A stretch of 64,000 bases of DNA from Peribacillus sp. Bi96 (GTDB lineage Bacteria > Bacillota > Bacilli > Bacillales > DSM-1321), in assembly GCF_918698115.1 (NCBI RefSeq), contig NZ_CAKKLV010000005.1, positions 186,001 to 250,000 of the forward strand. The letters run 5' to 3'. Below the pieces are notes generated by a model. That model made no database searches, was not told where the DNA came from, and worked only from the letters and a program-made list of their open reading frames with translations. Made by a program: the position numbers and the translations under genes. This document shows positions 34,498-43,897 of this stretch, one piece after another (the first letter of the stretch is position 1; each line of letters opens with the position of its first letter).

Positions 34498-35856
34498 ATG
34501 GAAAATAAGAATGTAGCACGTAATGATAATGTCGGTAGCCATACAATTAAATTAGATGATGCACCATTAAATAAATTCCATATTAAAATTGCAGGACTTA
34601 CGTTCGGGGCACATTTCACTGACGGATATATTTTAGGGATCATTGCATTTGCGCTATCCCTGCTGACACCGCAAATGGATTTAACTCCACTTTGGATAGG
34701 ATTAATCGGAAGTTCTGCTTTAATAGGGCTTTTTCTAGGCAGTTTGGTATTAGGATGGGTATCTGATTATGTTGGAAGGCAAAAAATATTTGTCTTTAGT
34801 TTCGTCCTCATTACCACGGCATCCATTTTACAGTTTTTCGCAGACAGCCCCACAGAGCTTGTATTATATAGAATTTTACTTGGAATTGGGCTTGGAGGCG
34901 ACTATAGCGTAGGACACACGATGTTAGCTGAATTTTCACCGCGTAAACATCGGGGTGTTTTATTAGGATCATTCAGTGTAGTCTGGACGTTTGGCTACGT
35001 AGTGGCAAACTTGATCGGTATTCTTGCGGTTGACTCCGCTCCGGACGCTTGGCGGTGGATGCTTGCTTCATCTGCGATTCCAGCTGTCATCATTTTGGTT
35101 TTGCGAATGGGTACACCTGAGTCACCTAGATGGCTAATTAGTAAAGGCAGGGTTAAAGAAGCCAGGGAAATTGTCAAGAAACATGTCGGTCCCAATATAG
35201 TGCTTGATGATGAAAAACCTGTACAAACGAATAGCAGTTTTGCCACTTTATTCAGTAAAGATATAAGAAAACGCACGGCTTTCAATTGTATATTTTTCGT
35301 TTGTCTCGTTATCCCCTACTTCGCCATTTACACCTTTTTGCCAAGCATTCTAGATGCAATCGGACTGAGTGAAGGTTATGGAACCGATTTTCTATTAAAT
35401 GGGCTGCTCATTATAGGTGCCCTTTTAGGTATTTGGTTTACGGTTAAATTTACTCGCCGAGGATTTTTGATCAGCTCATTCGTGATATTGATCGTCGCTC
35501 TTACTCTTTTAAGTGTTTTACCTAGCAGTGCAACAGTATTAATGATTCTTTCCTTTGCCATCTTCACCTTGATTATGTCTGCTGTTAGCAACTTGGTTGG
35601 CGTATTTCCAGCCGAAAGCTTTCCAACAGAGATTCGATCTTCCGGCGTTGGACTTGCGACAGCCATAAGCAGATTAGGATCAGCAATCGGTACGTTCCTA
35701 CTTCCAATTGGTATTGCAAGTATTGGAATTCAATTTACCATGCTCTGTCTCACAGGTGTACTTATTATTGGAGCAATTGTATCAATGGCTTGGGCTCCTG
35801 AAACTAAATCACTATCACTTAGTGAAGCAAGTAATAGTGGAAAGACCAATTCATAA
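34498..35856 (+). CDS. MFS transporter, aromatic-acid/organic-acid type
   Basis: 12-helix major-facilitator importer of 452 aa resembling AAHS/sugar-type carriers (NiaP, benzoate transporters). GWVSDYVGRQK lies between helices 2 and 3, and LGIGLGGDYSVGHTMLAEF and RHRG-like PRKHRG are in helix 4-5 region. AGGAGGAG precedes the ATG. Co-regulated with the lyase operon by shared operators, so it probably imports that pathway's substrate. Confidence 0.88.
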   Translation: MENKNVARNDNVGSHTIKLDDAPLNKFHIKIAGLTFGAHFTDGYILGIIAFALSLLTPQMDLTPLWIGLIGSSALIGLFLGSLVLGWVSDYVGRQKIFVFSFVLITTASILQFFADSPTELVLYRILLGIGLGGDYSVGHTMLAEFSPRKHRGVLLGSFSVVWTFGYVVANLIGILAVDSAPDAWRWMLASSAIPAVIILVLRMGTPESPRWLISKGRVKEAREIVKKHVGPNIVLDDEKPVQTNSSFATLFSKDIRKRTAFNCIFFVCLVIPYFAIYTFLPSILDAIGLSEGYGTDFLLNGLLIIGALLGIWFTVKFTRRGFLISSFVILIVALTLLSVLPSSATVLMILSFAIFTLIMSAVSNLVGVFPAESFPTEIRSSGVGLATAISRLGSAIGTFLLPIGIASIGIQFTMLCLTGVLIIGAIVSMAWAPETKSLSLSEASNSGKTNS

Positions 35857-35875
35857 GTATATAAACAACCTTTCC

Positions 35876-35912
35876 AACCAGGCATCAGCTGATTTTTTCG
35901 CTGGGCCTGGTT
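35876..35912 (+). terminator. Terminator behind the MFS transporter
   Basis: AACCAGGC / GCCTGGTT stem followed by CTTTTTCTTC, 20 bp past the stop. Confidence 0.75.
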
Positions 35913-36048
35913 CTTTTTCTTCTATTAAAGCTACAGCACCTTTCCTTCATTCTCTATTTAGAGGCATTTCGTTGATCATATTTTCTATGCATTTGCTATC
36001 TGAAACGCTCTACCTCTCTTACCTAAAAAAATTACTGGCCATTCCCCC

Positions 36049-36468
36049 TCAGTTCCCTCTTTTATCAAGTCCATCATTCAATATTTTCACTTGATAGCGG
36101 AAATAGAGATAGAAAATGAACCAGATGATCATATAGAATGGCACGAAAATCGCTATTCCAGTCATTAATCCTTTTGCACTGAATGGAATCCAACCAACAA
36201 AAAAAGATAGCAGGAAGTATAGGATACTGACAGTCAGGAAGTGCAGGATGGTCTGAAATAATAAGCTCCATTTATCCATTTCGAATAAAATGGTTGCTGT
36301 GCTGAAAAACCAGCCACATATTAGGCATCCTATCGCATTTTTCACGAATATTCCACTGTCTAATGATGGGACCTCCCCAAAGCCAATGACCCCAAAACAC
36401 GTCAACACCATCACGAGTGCACCAAAGCAAATCCCTACAAAGCTACGGAATAAAAGTGTTTTCATCAT
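36049..36468 (-). CDS. DUF3021 membrane protein
   Basis: Four-helix membrane protein of 139 aa, partner of the upstream LytTR regulator. Its ATG overlaps the regulator's stop (ATGA), preceded by AAGGAAGGG. LytTR-DUF3021 pairs are common in Firmicutes, where the membrane protein is thought to modulate the regulator. The signal is unknown. Confidence 0.85.
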   Translation of the reverse strand: MMKTLLFRSFVGICFGALVMVLTCFGVIGFGEVPSLDSGIFVKNAIGCLICGWFFSTATILFEMDKWSLLFQTILHFLTVSILYFLLSFFVGWIPFSAKGLMTGIAIFVPFYMIIWFIFYLYFRYQVKILNDGLDKRGN

Positions 36469-36920
36469 AATCCCTTCCTTTTCCATTGAAATGCTTTCTT
36501 GATTCCTTGAACATAGTGCCGAGAAACATATTCTTTTTCTCCCGATCGGAAATACACACATAACGTCCCGTTGAAAGATGCCTCAAATCTGCTTAACTCA
36601 TCAAGGTTGGCTATCACTGACTTGGATAATCGAACGAACTGATTACCAGGAAGATCCCTTTCAAGCTCATATAATCTTTCTTTCATTTCGAAAGTCCCCT
36701 GTTTCGTTCGTACCATTATGGAATCCTGCTCTGTGAACAAACAGATTATTTCTTCTGGCCGGAAAACATGCTGCATCTCTCCTTTCTTGCCAACAAAATA
36801 CGGTCTTTTCCTCTCTTTTAAGCGCTCCATCAGTTCCTGGACTTCTTCATTCCATTCATGATTTCGGATAAGCACCTCTATCGCTTGGACCTCCTCATCT
36901 ATCTCTACCTGTATTTTCAT
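36465..36920 (-). CDS. LytTR-domain DNA-binding regulator
   Basis: 151-aa protein: a short N-terminal domain (MKIQVEIDEEVQAIEVLI) and a LytTR DNA-binding domain from about residue 50 (PEEIICLFTEQDSIMVRT, FVRLSKSVIANLDELSRFE). No receiver domain. GGGAGGTCG precedes the ATG at 36920. It probably controls its own operon with DUF3021. Confidence 0.88.
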   Translation of the reverse strand: MKIQVEIDEEVQAIEVLIRNHEWNEEVQELMERLKERKRPYFVGKKGEMQHVFRPEEIICLFTEQDSIMVRTKQGTFEMKERLYELERDLPGNQFVRLSKSVIANLDELSRFEASFNGTLCVYFRSGEKEYVSRHYVQGIKKAFQWKRKGL

Positions 36921-37045
36921 CTTTGCGACCTCCCTTTGCTTATAGTTTAAGTATATTGAAAAACTGGAATTTCGCTTGTAATTTCCAGCCACATGTTACT
37001 AAACAGCTCTAACTTGTTTGAAATGAGCACTCAAATACACTAAAT

Positions 37046-37066
37046 AACCGTCCAGATAGCTGGACG
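37046..37066 (-). terminator. Hairpin behind the thioesterase gene
   Basis: Perfect stem CCGTCCAG-N4-CTGGACGG. Followed by ATTTAG on the minus strand and by a T-rich run on the plus strand. Confidence 0.6.
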
Positions 37067-37145
37067 GTCCCTTGTCTTTTCAATATGAAAAACCTTAATG
37101 CATACGATGGATGCGTTTACACCTTTACCTTTTTTACAGTTACAT

Positions 37146-37634
37146 TTACTTCTTAGTTGTAAAAGTACTTGGCATCACCACAGCAACAACTTCTCCACGA
37201 GCACAAAGTGTATCATTTGCAAATACCTCTGTTTCAACTTTCCACTTTTTAGGATGAATCTCTTGAATCTTCCCAATCGCTATTAATGGAACATCATTTG
37301 GGGTTGGCCTTACAAATTCCACTTTTAATGAAGCAGTTACAAACCTGGGTGGCTCGACACCATCCCCAACTTCATGCCCATTTTTCCGATGCAATGCAAT
37401 AGCGGCAGAACCTGTTCCGTGACAATCAATTAATGATGCAATTATACCGCCATAAACGAAGCCTGGAATCGCTATATGTTCTGGGAGTGGCGTATAAATT
37501 GTCCTTGTTTGTTCTCCTTGCCAACCTGTTCGAAAATGATGACCCTCTTTATTTAATCGACCGCATCCATAACACCATGCAAATGCATCTGGATAATCAT
37601 CTTGAATCGCTTTTAGCACTTTCTCCTCCATCAT
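37146..37634 (-). CDS. PaaI-family hotdog thioesterase
   Basis: 162-aa hotdog-fold acyl-CoA thioesterase-like protein. FVYGGIIASLIDCHGTGSAA carries the helix and conserved Asp of the family, and FVTASLKVEFVRPTP is the next beta strand. It begins with a Cys-containing CYGCGRLN segment found in some 4HBT proteins. GGGGGAG precedes the ATG. Single gene; substrate unknown. Confidence 0.85.
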   Translation of the reverse strand: MMEEKVLKAIQDDYPDAFAWCYGCGRLNKEGHHFRTGWQGEQTRTIYTPLPEHIAIPGFVYGGIIASLIDCHGTGSAAIALHRKNGHEVGDGVEPPRFVTASLKVEFVRPTPNDVPLIAIGKIQEIHPKKWKVETEVFANDTLCARGEVVAVVMPSTFTTKK

Positions 37635-37639
37635 TTCTC

Positions 37640-37944
37640 CCCCTTAATTTTCTAAAGTATTTGGTGATTCAGTGAGTATTAATACTATGTACATCCATTC
37701 TTCTTGAATGGCAATGAACTTCAAGTGTGTTACACTTTTCTTAGCTAAATCCGTATAAATTTCTTCAATCTCATGTCCAATTCCCCTAAGGAATATAAGG
37801 TTTCAGTATCTGGATTCCAGCTGGTTTAGCAACTCTGAAATGAATTCCAATCCTCTATCTTTGCTTTTTCAATCCCCATAATTCATCTCTAAATATAATC
37901 GATATATATTTTATTCTATTTCTTTAGTGAATTATCCTGCTGAC
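37640..37944. other. Intergenic region, nothing assigned
   Basis: About 300 AT-rich bp between the thioesterase promoter and the glycosyltransferase terminator, without a recognisable gene. Confidence 0.5.
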
Positions 37945-37982
37945 AAAAGCCCCTGAACGCTCAATAGCATTCAGGGGCTTTT
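37945..37982 (-). terminator. Terminator behind the glycosyltransferase operon
   Basis: Perfect 13-bp stem AAAAGCCCCTGAA / TTCAGGGGCTTTT with a 12-base loop. Confidence 0.9.
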
Positions 37983-38038
37983 GTCTGGAAAAGAGTTGAT
38001 TTTGATTTTAATAGGTATGCTGAAGTCTTCCCCTCTTG

Positions 38039-39829
38039 TTAAAAATTAAGCCTTTTTCTTAAATCCCAATATTTAAATGTCATCTTACCCATTTTTGACT
38101 TCGAAAGTGAATCGTATTTACGTCCAATCGCCAGGTTTTGTTTTTCTAACTTGCTCATTTGTTTAAGTTGCACTGCGTTCAATTTTTTTAATTGCTTTAC
38201 TTCTTTAACCAATTCTTTGTTTTTCACTTTTATTTCATTGTTTTTATTATCGACAATTATCCGTTCTTTCAATGGAATTTCCATGTCTTTTGGTCTTAAT
38301 TTCGGACTGCTATTTGTTTCAAATCCTATAGTTTTTAGATATGGCAAGTTATTTTGAAAATTTTGTTCAAAACTTTGATCACTTTTATGGATTTGTAGGA
38401 AAGTGAAGCATCCTGCTTTTTCTGCTTGAATGATTTGACCAAAGCCAGATAGTTTGACTAGTTTTTCTACTTTTTTTAATTCTTCAGGCATGTTATTAAA
38501 AATATAGTTGAAAACTTCTTCGTCATGTAAATCTGCAGGCAATTTTTTTACCTGATGTGATCGTACATGCTTATTCAGCTCATAAAAGTCATCTTCATCC
38601 ATATAATACACGTTTCCACTTTCATCTAAATAATCAGTAATATGCCTGCTCCATAATAGCCCTTGCAGTTTTTTTATTGCTTCCGAAAACAAAAACTGCC
38701 TGCTAACATGATACATTCGTTTGGCTGCAAACTCATATATATCCTTATTGCATAAAGCTAATTTGACTGCATCACGGAAATCCTTCTCTGTAACTGCATA
38801 TAACGGGTAATCTTCGCCAAAAAGCTTTACATGCATTTTGGTTGGATTCATTATTACGGCCTTTCTTAAAATTCCGTATTCCAATAGCTTCGTGGACAGT
38901 TCCAGACTGCTGTCCATTTCCTCACTTCTCCAGGTTATCCCAACATCACTGTTCACGATTAATTGTTGTGCGTCCTCCCTGGTCAATGCCCCGTACCAGT
39001 CAAGCCCTTCTGTATTTTCCAGGAGATATTTAGCTTCTTCTTTAAACTGAGAATCACCTTGAACCCATTTGAATTTATCCCCGGCAACATTAAGTGAAAG
39101 TTTCGGAATCTCGCGTTTTAATTCTTTAAAAGCCGTAATGATAGGAATCGTCTTCCAATCAGGATCAAACTTCCCTGTATATACGAGTTTATGTTTTAAC
39201 TTGGCGTCCCCTCCTGCTGATTCAACGTTTGGTATCATCGGGGTAAGCAGGGAAACTTTGTTTTTTTCTTTATCTAAATTAAGAATCTCGATGACAAATT
39301 CGCACATCTCTTCTGTTTGACATAAGAAATAGGCACATTGATTGTATATATTTTTGATGCTCTCAAACTTTTCTCCATTAACATCCTGACCTATATGAGT
39401 CAATCCTGTAGCATACACTAATGTATTCCTTATGATATGCTTATGCCTTGCTATTTTTTCAACAGTTTCAATGCTTCTTACAAATAGCCAATCATATTCA
39501 TTTTGGCTCCAATAATGAGAAATGAGCATTTCAGCAATATCAAAATTCATCACACCTTTTTTTACCCATTCTTCATCGGTGGCATTAAAAAAAGGATCAA
39601 CAAATGGATTAAGAATCTTTATATTGTCACATTTCTCAAGAGGACGAATTAATATATCTCGCTTAACTGGACTAGCTAAAAGTAAGTCTATCTCGATATT
39701 GGAATCTAACGCAAGAGTCGAAGCTAAGGAAGATAAAAATACTGCAGAACCATCCATTGAATTCATGTCAATAAAGCCAAATAGAAGCACCTTCATTTTT
39801 CTGTTTTGCACTAATTCATGTGAACTCAA
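38039..39829 (-). CDS. Glycosyltransferase (GT4-like) with C-terminal coiled coil
   Basis: 596-aa protein. The N-terminal domain starts MKVLLFGFIDMNSMDGSAVF, typical of GT-B folds with a Gly-rich donor loop. The second Rossmann half has KLVYTGKFDPDWKTIPII, DWYGALTREDAQQLIVNSDVG and SLELSTKLLEYG, the GT4 nucleotide-sugar motif. Residues about 520-580 form a Lys/Glu/Leu coiled coil, and the end reads KMGKMTFKYWDLRKRL, also echoed in the neighbouring small protein. It is probably in surface or spore polysaccharide/glycoprotein synthesis. The ATG at 39829 has weak support; a second in-frame start is MKVLLFG. Confidence 0.8.
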   Translation of the reverse strand: MSSHELVQNRKMKVLLFGFIDMNSMDGSAVFLSSLASTLALDSNIEIDLLLASPVKRDILIRPLEKCDNIKILNPFVDPFFNATDEEWVKKGVMNFDIAEMLISHYWSQNEYDWLFVRSIETVEKIARHKHIIRNTLVYATGLTHIGQDVNGEKFESIKNIYNQCAYFLCQTEEMCEFVIEILNLDKEKNKVSLLTPMIPNVESAGGDAKLKHKLVYTGKFDPDWKTIPIITAFKELKREIPKLSLNVAGDKFKWVQGDSQFKEEAKYLLENTEGLDWYGALTREDAQQLIVNSDVGITWRSEEMDSSLELSTKLLEYGILRKAVIMNPTKMHVKLFGEDYPLYAVTEKDFRDAVKLALCNKDIYEFAAKRMYHVSRQFLFSEAIKKLQGLLWSRHITDYLDESGNVYYMDEDDFYELNKHVRSHQVKKLPADLHDEEVFNYIFNNMPEELKKVEKLVKLSGFGQIIQAEKAGCFTFLQIHKSDQSFEQNFQNNLPYLKTIGFETNSSPKLRPKDMEIPLKERIIVDNKNNEIKVKNKELVKEVKQLKKLNAVQLKQMSKLEKQNLAIGRKYDSLSKSKMGKMTFKYWDLRKRLNF

Positions 39830-39867
39830 AAGTATTCACTCCAATGATTGAAATGTTATATGAATTT

Positions 39868-40191
39868 CTATTTTTTCATTTGTTCTTTCATAGATGATTT
39901 GAGTGCAAGGTATTTTAACGTGAATTTCCCTATATAAGTAACGTTGAATTTATGTTCTAATGACTTAAGTCTACGTATCTCTTTGTTCAACTGAATGTTT
40001 TCTTTTTGGGCAAACTTACTTTTTTCTAATTCTTCTCGCAACCTAGCATTTTCTTTTGTAAGATTCTCAATGATGTTTTGTTTTTCAGTACCATTGCTTT
40101 CTATGAGTTCTAATGTCATGGACATCATGTCTTTCATTTGTAATTCCAGTTCTTCATACATAGTTTTCCAATATTCGTTTCGATCGTCCAT
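39868..40191 (-). CDS. Coiled-coil protein of the glycosyltransferase operon
   Basis: 107-aa soluble protein, almost wholly coiled coil (heptads through ELELQMKDMMSMTLELIE and ENARLREELEKSKFAQ), ending YIGKFTLKYLALKSSMK. That tail resembles the end of the downstream glycosyltransferase (KMGKMTFKYWDL). The start at 40191 follows GGAGGGGAG; an ATG seven codons upstream overlaps that site. Perhaps it pairs with the transferase through the coiled coil. No known family. Confidence 0.7.
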   Translation of the reverse strand: MDDRNEYWKTMYEELELQMKDMMSMTLELIESNGTEKQNIIENLTKENARLREELEKSKFAQKENIQLNKEIRRLKSLEHKFNVTYIGKFTLKYLALKSSMKEQMKK

Positions 40192-40211
40192 ATTGAAAAA
40201 ACTCCCCTCCA

Positions 40212-41396
40212 TTAACCTTGGATTATCTCTAATTCTCTTTTAATAACAACATCTACGGCGCATTTATCTCGAATCGATTGCGATGCTTGTTTTGATACCC
40301 TTAAGAATACGTCCGGATTATAATATAAACGTTCTATTGCATCCGCAATTTCAATAGGAGACTCAGGCTTTGTAAGAAGGCCAGAAACATCGTGTTTAAC
40401 AAATTCCGGGATTGCCGTGATATCCGTTGAAATCGGCACTAGCCCACTGGACATGGCCTCACACATTGAAACCCCTTGAGAGTCCAAACGGGTTGGGCAA
40501 AGGAAAATTCCATACTCCTTATGTAGAGCAGCGATTTGCTCTTGTGATATGAAGCCTTTATGAATCGTTACATTCTCAAAATTACATATTGGCTCAACTG
40601 TTTGATCGAACAACTTCCCATCACCATAAAAAGCAAATTCCAGTTTATCGAAATAGGGTCTTTTTGAAAGTTCCAGCACAGCTTTCACCGATAAATCATT
40701 GGCATATTTTCGAGAAGCGTATGGCCTGATTGAAAGGACTTTTGTCCGCATATCAACTGGCTTTTCTATAAAGGTAAACAGATTATCATCTATTACATTG
40801 GGAATGATTACTGAATTTTCCGATTCAGCCCTCGCGTCACATTCCGCTATATGTTCTTTGAACCATTTGGAAATATGAACAAAAGTAGTATTCAGTTCAT
40901 TCGTTTGATAAAACCAATTCATAAAAGAAAGCTGTGCTACATAATAGTCGTCCGCCATTTCAAGTATCTTTCGTAAGCTTTCAGGGCTTTCAAGAAAATT
41001 AAACCATCTTCTATGCCAAGCCTCCGTTTCAAATCCATGTATCCATGTAATAATCGGTAAATCTTTGCTTGTTTCTTTTATCGCTTGTACCATTGTAGAA
41101 TTAACAAAATGAATGAGCGCTTTTTTATGTACTTTATGATTTAAGAACATGCGCAGATGCTGTTCAGTTCCTCGATAAACAGGCACATCTTCATAGGTAT
41201 ACTTTTCTGCTTTTTTATAAGCAGGATGTAAAACAAAGACATCAATCTTCAAACCCTCTGCTTGATAAGCCTTGACTCTTCGGTGGATAAACCCATTCCG
41301 ATATAACTGCTTTTCATGTGGATAAGCATTCGTAATGATTACATATCTATCTTTTTCGCTAAATGTAAGATCATTTAGGTTTATAGATTGCTCCAT
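40212..41396 (-). CDS. Glycosyltransferase family 4 protein
   Basis: 394-aa GT-B transferase. NAYPHEKQLYRNGFIHRRVK opens the acceptor domain; the donor domain has SIRPYASRKYANDLSVKAV, FAFYGDGKLFD and the EX7E-like FLCPTRLDSQGVSMCEAMSS, which binds the nucleotide sugar. AGGAGTG precedes the ATG. First gene of the three-gene minus operon. Likely builds a surface glycan. Confidence 0.88.
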   Translation of the reverse strand: MEQSINLNDLTFSEKDRYVIITNAYPHEKQLYRNGFIHRRVKAYQAEGLKIDVFVLHPAYKKAEKYTYEDVPVYRGTEQHLRMFLNHKVHKKALIHFVNSTMVQAIKETSKDLPIITWIHGFETEAWHRRWFNFLESPESLRKILEMADDYYVAQLSFMNWFYQTNELNTTFVHISKWFKEHIAECDARAESENSVIIPNVIDDNLFTFIEKPVDMRTKVLSIRPYASRKYANDLSVKAVLELSKRPYFDKLEFAFYGDGKLFDQTVEPICNFENVTIHKGFISQEQIAALHKEYGIFLCPTRLDSQGVSMCEAMSSGLVPISTDITAIPEFVKHDVSGLLTKPESPIEIADAIERLYYNPDVFLRVSKQASQSIRDKCAVDVVIKRELEIIQG

Positions 41397-41894
41397 TTTT
41401 GTTCACTCCTACTTTTTTCAGTCATCTTCAATCAGCCTGCTTATTCATCTGTAAATAAAGGATTTATAAGACATCTTTCCCAAGTCCATTCTCCTTTTAA
41501 AACTGTGAATCGATTATAACAAACATGTATTACTGAATATTGACATCAATACGAGAAGTATGTAAATAAAAGTAAAGTTTTCATGAACTTTTATATATTT
41601 TTGTATAGGAAATGGGCAATATAGAACCTATTTTTAAAAATTATTTCAAGTATGGGAATATTTCAAGCATTTACCTTAATAGAGGATGATAATCTTAACA
41701 AAAAAAGAAAGAACGATCCATATTAACGGAACCGTCCTCGTACATATAATCTATTGTATTTTTTGTGAACTGAACAACCTTTATAAACTGGTATAAAAAG
41801 TCCACTATTTTCCTACATAGCTTGTCTATACCATGACAAAAAAAATTCATACTATATTAAAAAGGAATTATCCATAAAGGTGGTTTGACCTTAC
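41397..41894. other. Divergent promoter region
   Basis: About 500 bp between the glycosyltransferase operon and the divergent propeller gene, very AT-rich. Both promoters must lie here. I could not identify a further gene. Confidence 0.5.
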
Positions 41895-42749
41895 ATGATA
41901 CCCATAGACGATTGTAAATTATTAATTTCATGCTGCAATCATAAAGGTGGTCTTTATTTAGTCCAAATAATACAACAACAATATGAAATAATAAAGGTTT
42001 TACATGTTGGATGCACAGGTATTACTAAATACGGCAGCTCTTTCGTCGTAATTTCAAATTCTCATGGAATCTTTATTTTGGATGAAAACTTAAAGGTTAT
42101 AAAAAATAAAGTATTATCTACAGAATTAGATTTACATGGTATAGCAATAGACAACGATAAAGCTTATATTGTTGAAACCAAAACTAACTCAATTGGTATT
42201 TATGATTTAAAGAACGATTTGGAAAGAATGGATGAAATTAGATTTTCACCGAAAAATGACGATGTTTCCCACGTCAACGATTTGTATATAGTAAATGACA
42301 CGTTACATGTATCAATGTTTTCAAATCCTCAAAGGAAAAAATTGACCTCTTTCGGAAGCTATTTCCCTCCTAAAACAATCCGCCCAGGTGTGATTCTAGA
42401 ATATTCTTTACAGGAAAGAAAAGTGGTTAAGATTTGTCATGATAAATTATTTCAACCTCACAGTGTACTACATCATGATAATAACCTGTATTATTGTGTT
42501 TCAGGTGAGTTCCTAGTAAAAAGAAATGAGGAAGATATTTTTAAAGGCCTTGGTTATACTCGCGGTTTAGCAGTTAAGAATCAAACGATGTTTATCGGCC
42601 AAAGTGAGAGTAGACACATATCGATATTATTAAAAAAACATACGAACGTATTGCTAGATTGCGGGATTTATGTTCATGACATCTCTACGAAACTTTCATC
42701 TTTTATCCATATTCCGTCTGAAGAAATTTATGGAATATTGGTTATTTGA
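41895..42749 (+). CDS. DUF4915-like beta-propeller protein
   Basis: 284-aa protein with repeated blades: HGIFILDENLKV, HGIAIDNDKAYIVETKTNS, VNDLYIVNDTLHVSMFS, FQPHSVLHHDNNLYYCVSG. This looks like the DUF4915/TIGR03032 propeller family, often encoded with glycosyltransferases. Cytosolic, with no signal peptide. AAAGGTGG precedes the ATG by 11 bases. Divergent from the glycosyltransferase operon and likely part of the same glycan locus. Function unknown. Confidence 0.7.
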   Translation: MIPIDDCKLLISCCNHKGGLYLVQIIQQQYEIIKVLHVGCTGITKYGSSFVVISNSHGIFILDENLKVIKNKVLSTELDLHGIAIDNDKAYIVETKTNSIGIYDLKNDLERMDEIRFSPKNDDVSHVNDLYIVNDTLHVSMFSNPQRKKLTSFGSYFPPKTIRPGVILEYSLQERKVVKICHDKLFQPHSVLHHDNNLYYCVSGEFLVKRNEEDIFKGLGYTRGLAVKNQTMFIGQSESRHISILLKKHTNVLLDCGIYVHDISTKLSSFIHIPSEEIYGILVI

Positions 42750-42966
42750 AAACCTGCCCCCCTTAGCTGTATAAAAAAAACGGAGCTTAAAGAACTATGT
42801 TTTTTCCTTTGGCAGCATTGTCTTCAATAATTACGCACAATAAAGGAGTTTTCAGCCCATATCATTTCTTTCGAGCAGGGGACTTTTCGGTGAATGGATA
42901 ACTGTGACTCTCATTGTCTTTGAGACGATTTGGGGAAAACTCTCCGGCATGATAGGTTTGGATTTT

Positions 42967-43110
42967 AAAAAAAAGGCATCTTTAAGATGCTTATTTCAGA
43001 CGGTAGACAAACTTAAATCGAGTTTGTCTACCGTCTTTTTGAGGGATTGTAAGAATTCGAACGTTGGTTGGAACATAGGGCACTCGCTTTCCGCGGGCTG
43101 TCCGGGAGCT
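42967..43110 (-). repeat. Dispersed intergenic repeat, copy C (truncated)
   Basis: Hairpin GCATCTT/AAGATGC with a T-run on the minus strand, hairpin ACGGTAGACAAACT / AGTTTGTCTACCGT, then GGGCACTCGCTTTCCGCGGG. The GACGCGCTTTTC...AGTCTCGTAC part is missing; the sequence leaves homology after GCTGTCCGGGAG. Confidence 0.8.
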
Positions 43111-43200
43111 TTAGTAACAAACCTATTTCATGACAATCAATGAAAGATGCCACGTCTGGATCCTTACCACTATTTATTCCGGAAATTAACTAAAGCTGCC

Positions 43201-43682
43201 TTAATCCAGAGCATAATGGAAAACCAATTCTTCCCCGTCCTCCCCATTAAATCTGTATCCATTATCAACGAATCCAGCTTTTTTATATAAGTTGATCGCT
43301 GGAATATTCGTATGGTGCACCGTTAGAATTATCTCATCTTTATCAGGATGATCTCGTTTGATCATATCAGGCAAGACTTTTAAAGCTTTAAAAGCTAACC
43401 CCTTTTTTTGATGACGTGAATCCAATAGAATGATTTTAGAAGAATGGCATGCTCATTACTAGTATATTGATTTCCCGCTTTATCCGTATATCAAGCAAAA
43501 CAACCAATCAAATCATCATCTACATATATGACCATGGGGAGATTATATTGATCCTTCCTGAAGTCTTCGATAACTTTCATGGGTAAAGAAGTATAGATTG
43601 CTTGTTCTATAGGTAAACAATAGTTGTTCAGCGCTGCATAATCTTTTTTCATAAAAGGTCTAATATGTAATCCAGTTACCAT
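43201..43682 (-). pseudogene. Broken GNAT acetyltransferase gene
   Basis: The N-terminal part (MVTGLHIRPFMKKDYAALNN to DDDLIGCFA) meets an in-frame TGA. The same frame continues YTDKAGNQYTSNEHAILLKS, then a frameshift near 43438 leads into LDSRHQKKGLAFKALKVLP, the acetyl-CoA-binding motif A, and PAINLYKKAGFVDNGYRFNG. One stop plus one frameshift inactivate it. Confidence 0.85.
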
Positions 43683-43853
43683 ACCTTCACCACCATCATT
43701 TATAATCTGGACCTCTATCCTCGCTAGAGATTTGTCAAAAATAAACCATTTATCGTAACCAACCCATGATTTTGCTTATGTTTTTCATACCTCTCAACGG
43801 ATGATTCTATATTAACAGATATTAAAGTTTTACAAAGAAAACATAGTATACAA

Positions 43854-43884
43854 AAAAGGAATGGCTTGGTTTGCCACTCCTTTT
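43854..43884 (-). terminator. Terminator behind ydhK
   Basis: AAAAGGAGTGGC / GCCATTCCTTTT hairpin with Ts on the minus strand, just past the ydhK stop. Confidence 0.8.
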
Positions 43885-43897
43885 GATTCTTCTTAAA

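Noticed and set aside
42901..43143. 79-codon plus-strand frame
   Set aside because: It runs through the dispersed repeat and its hairpins; coincidental open frame.
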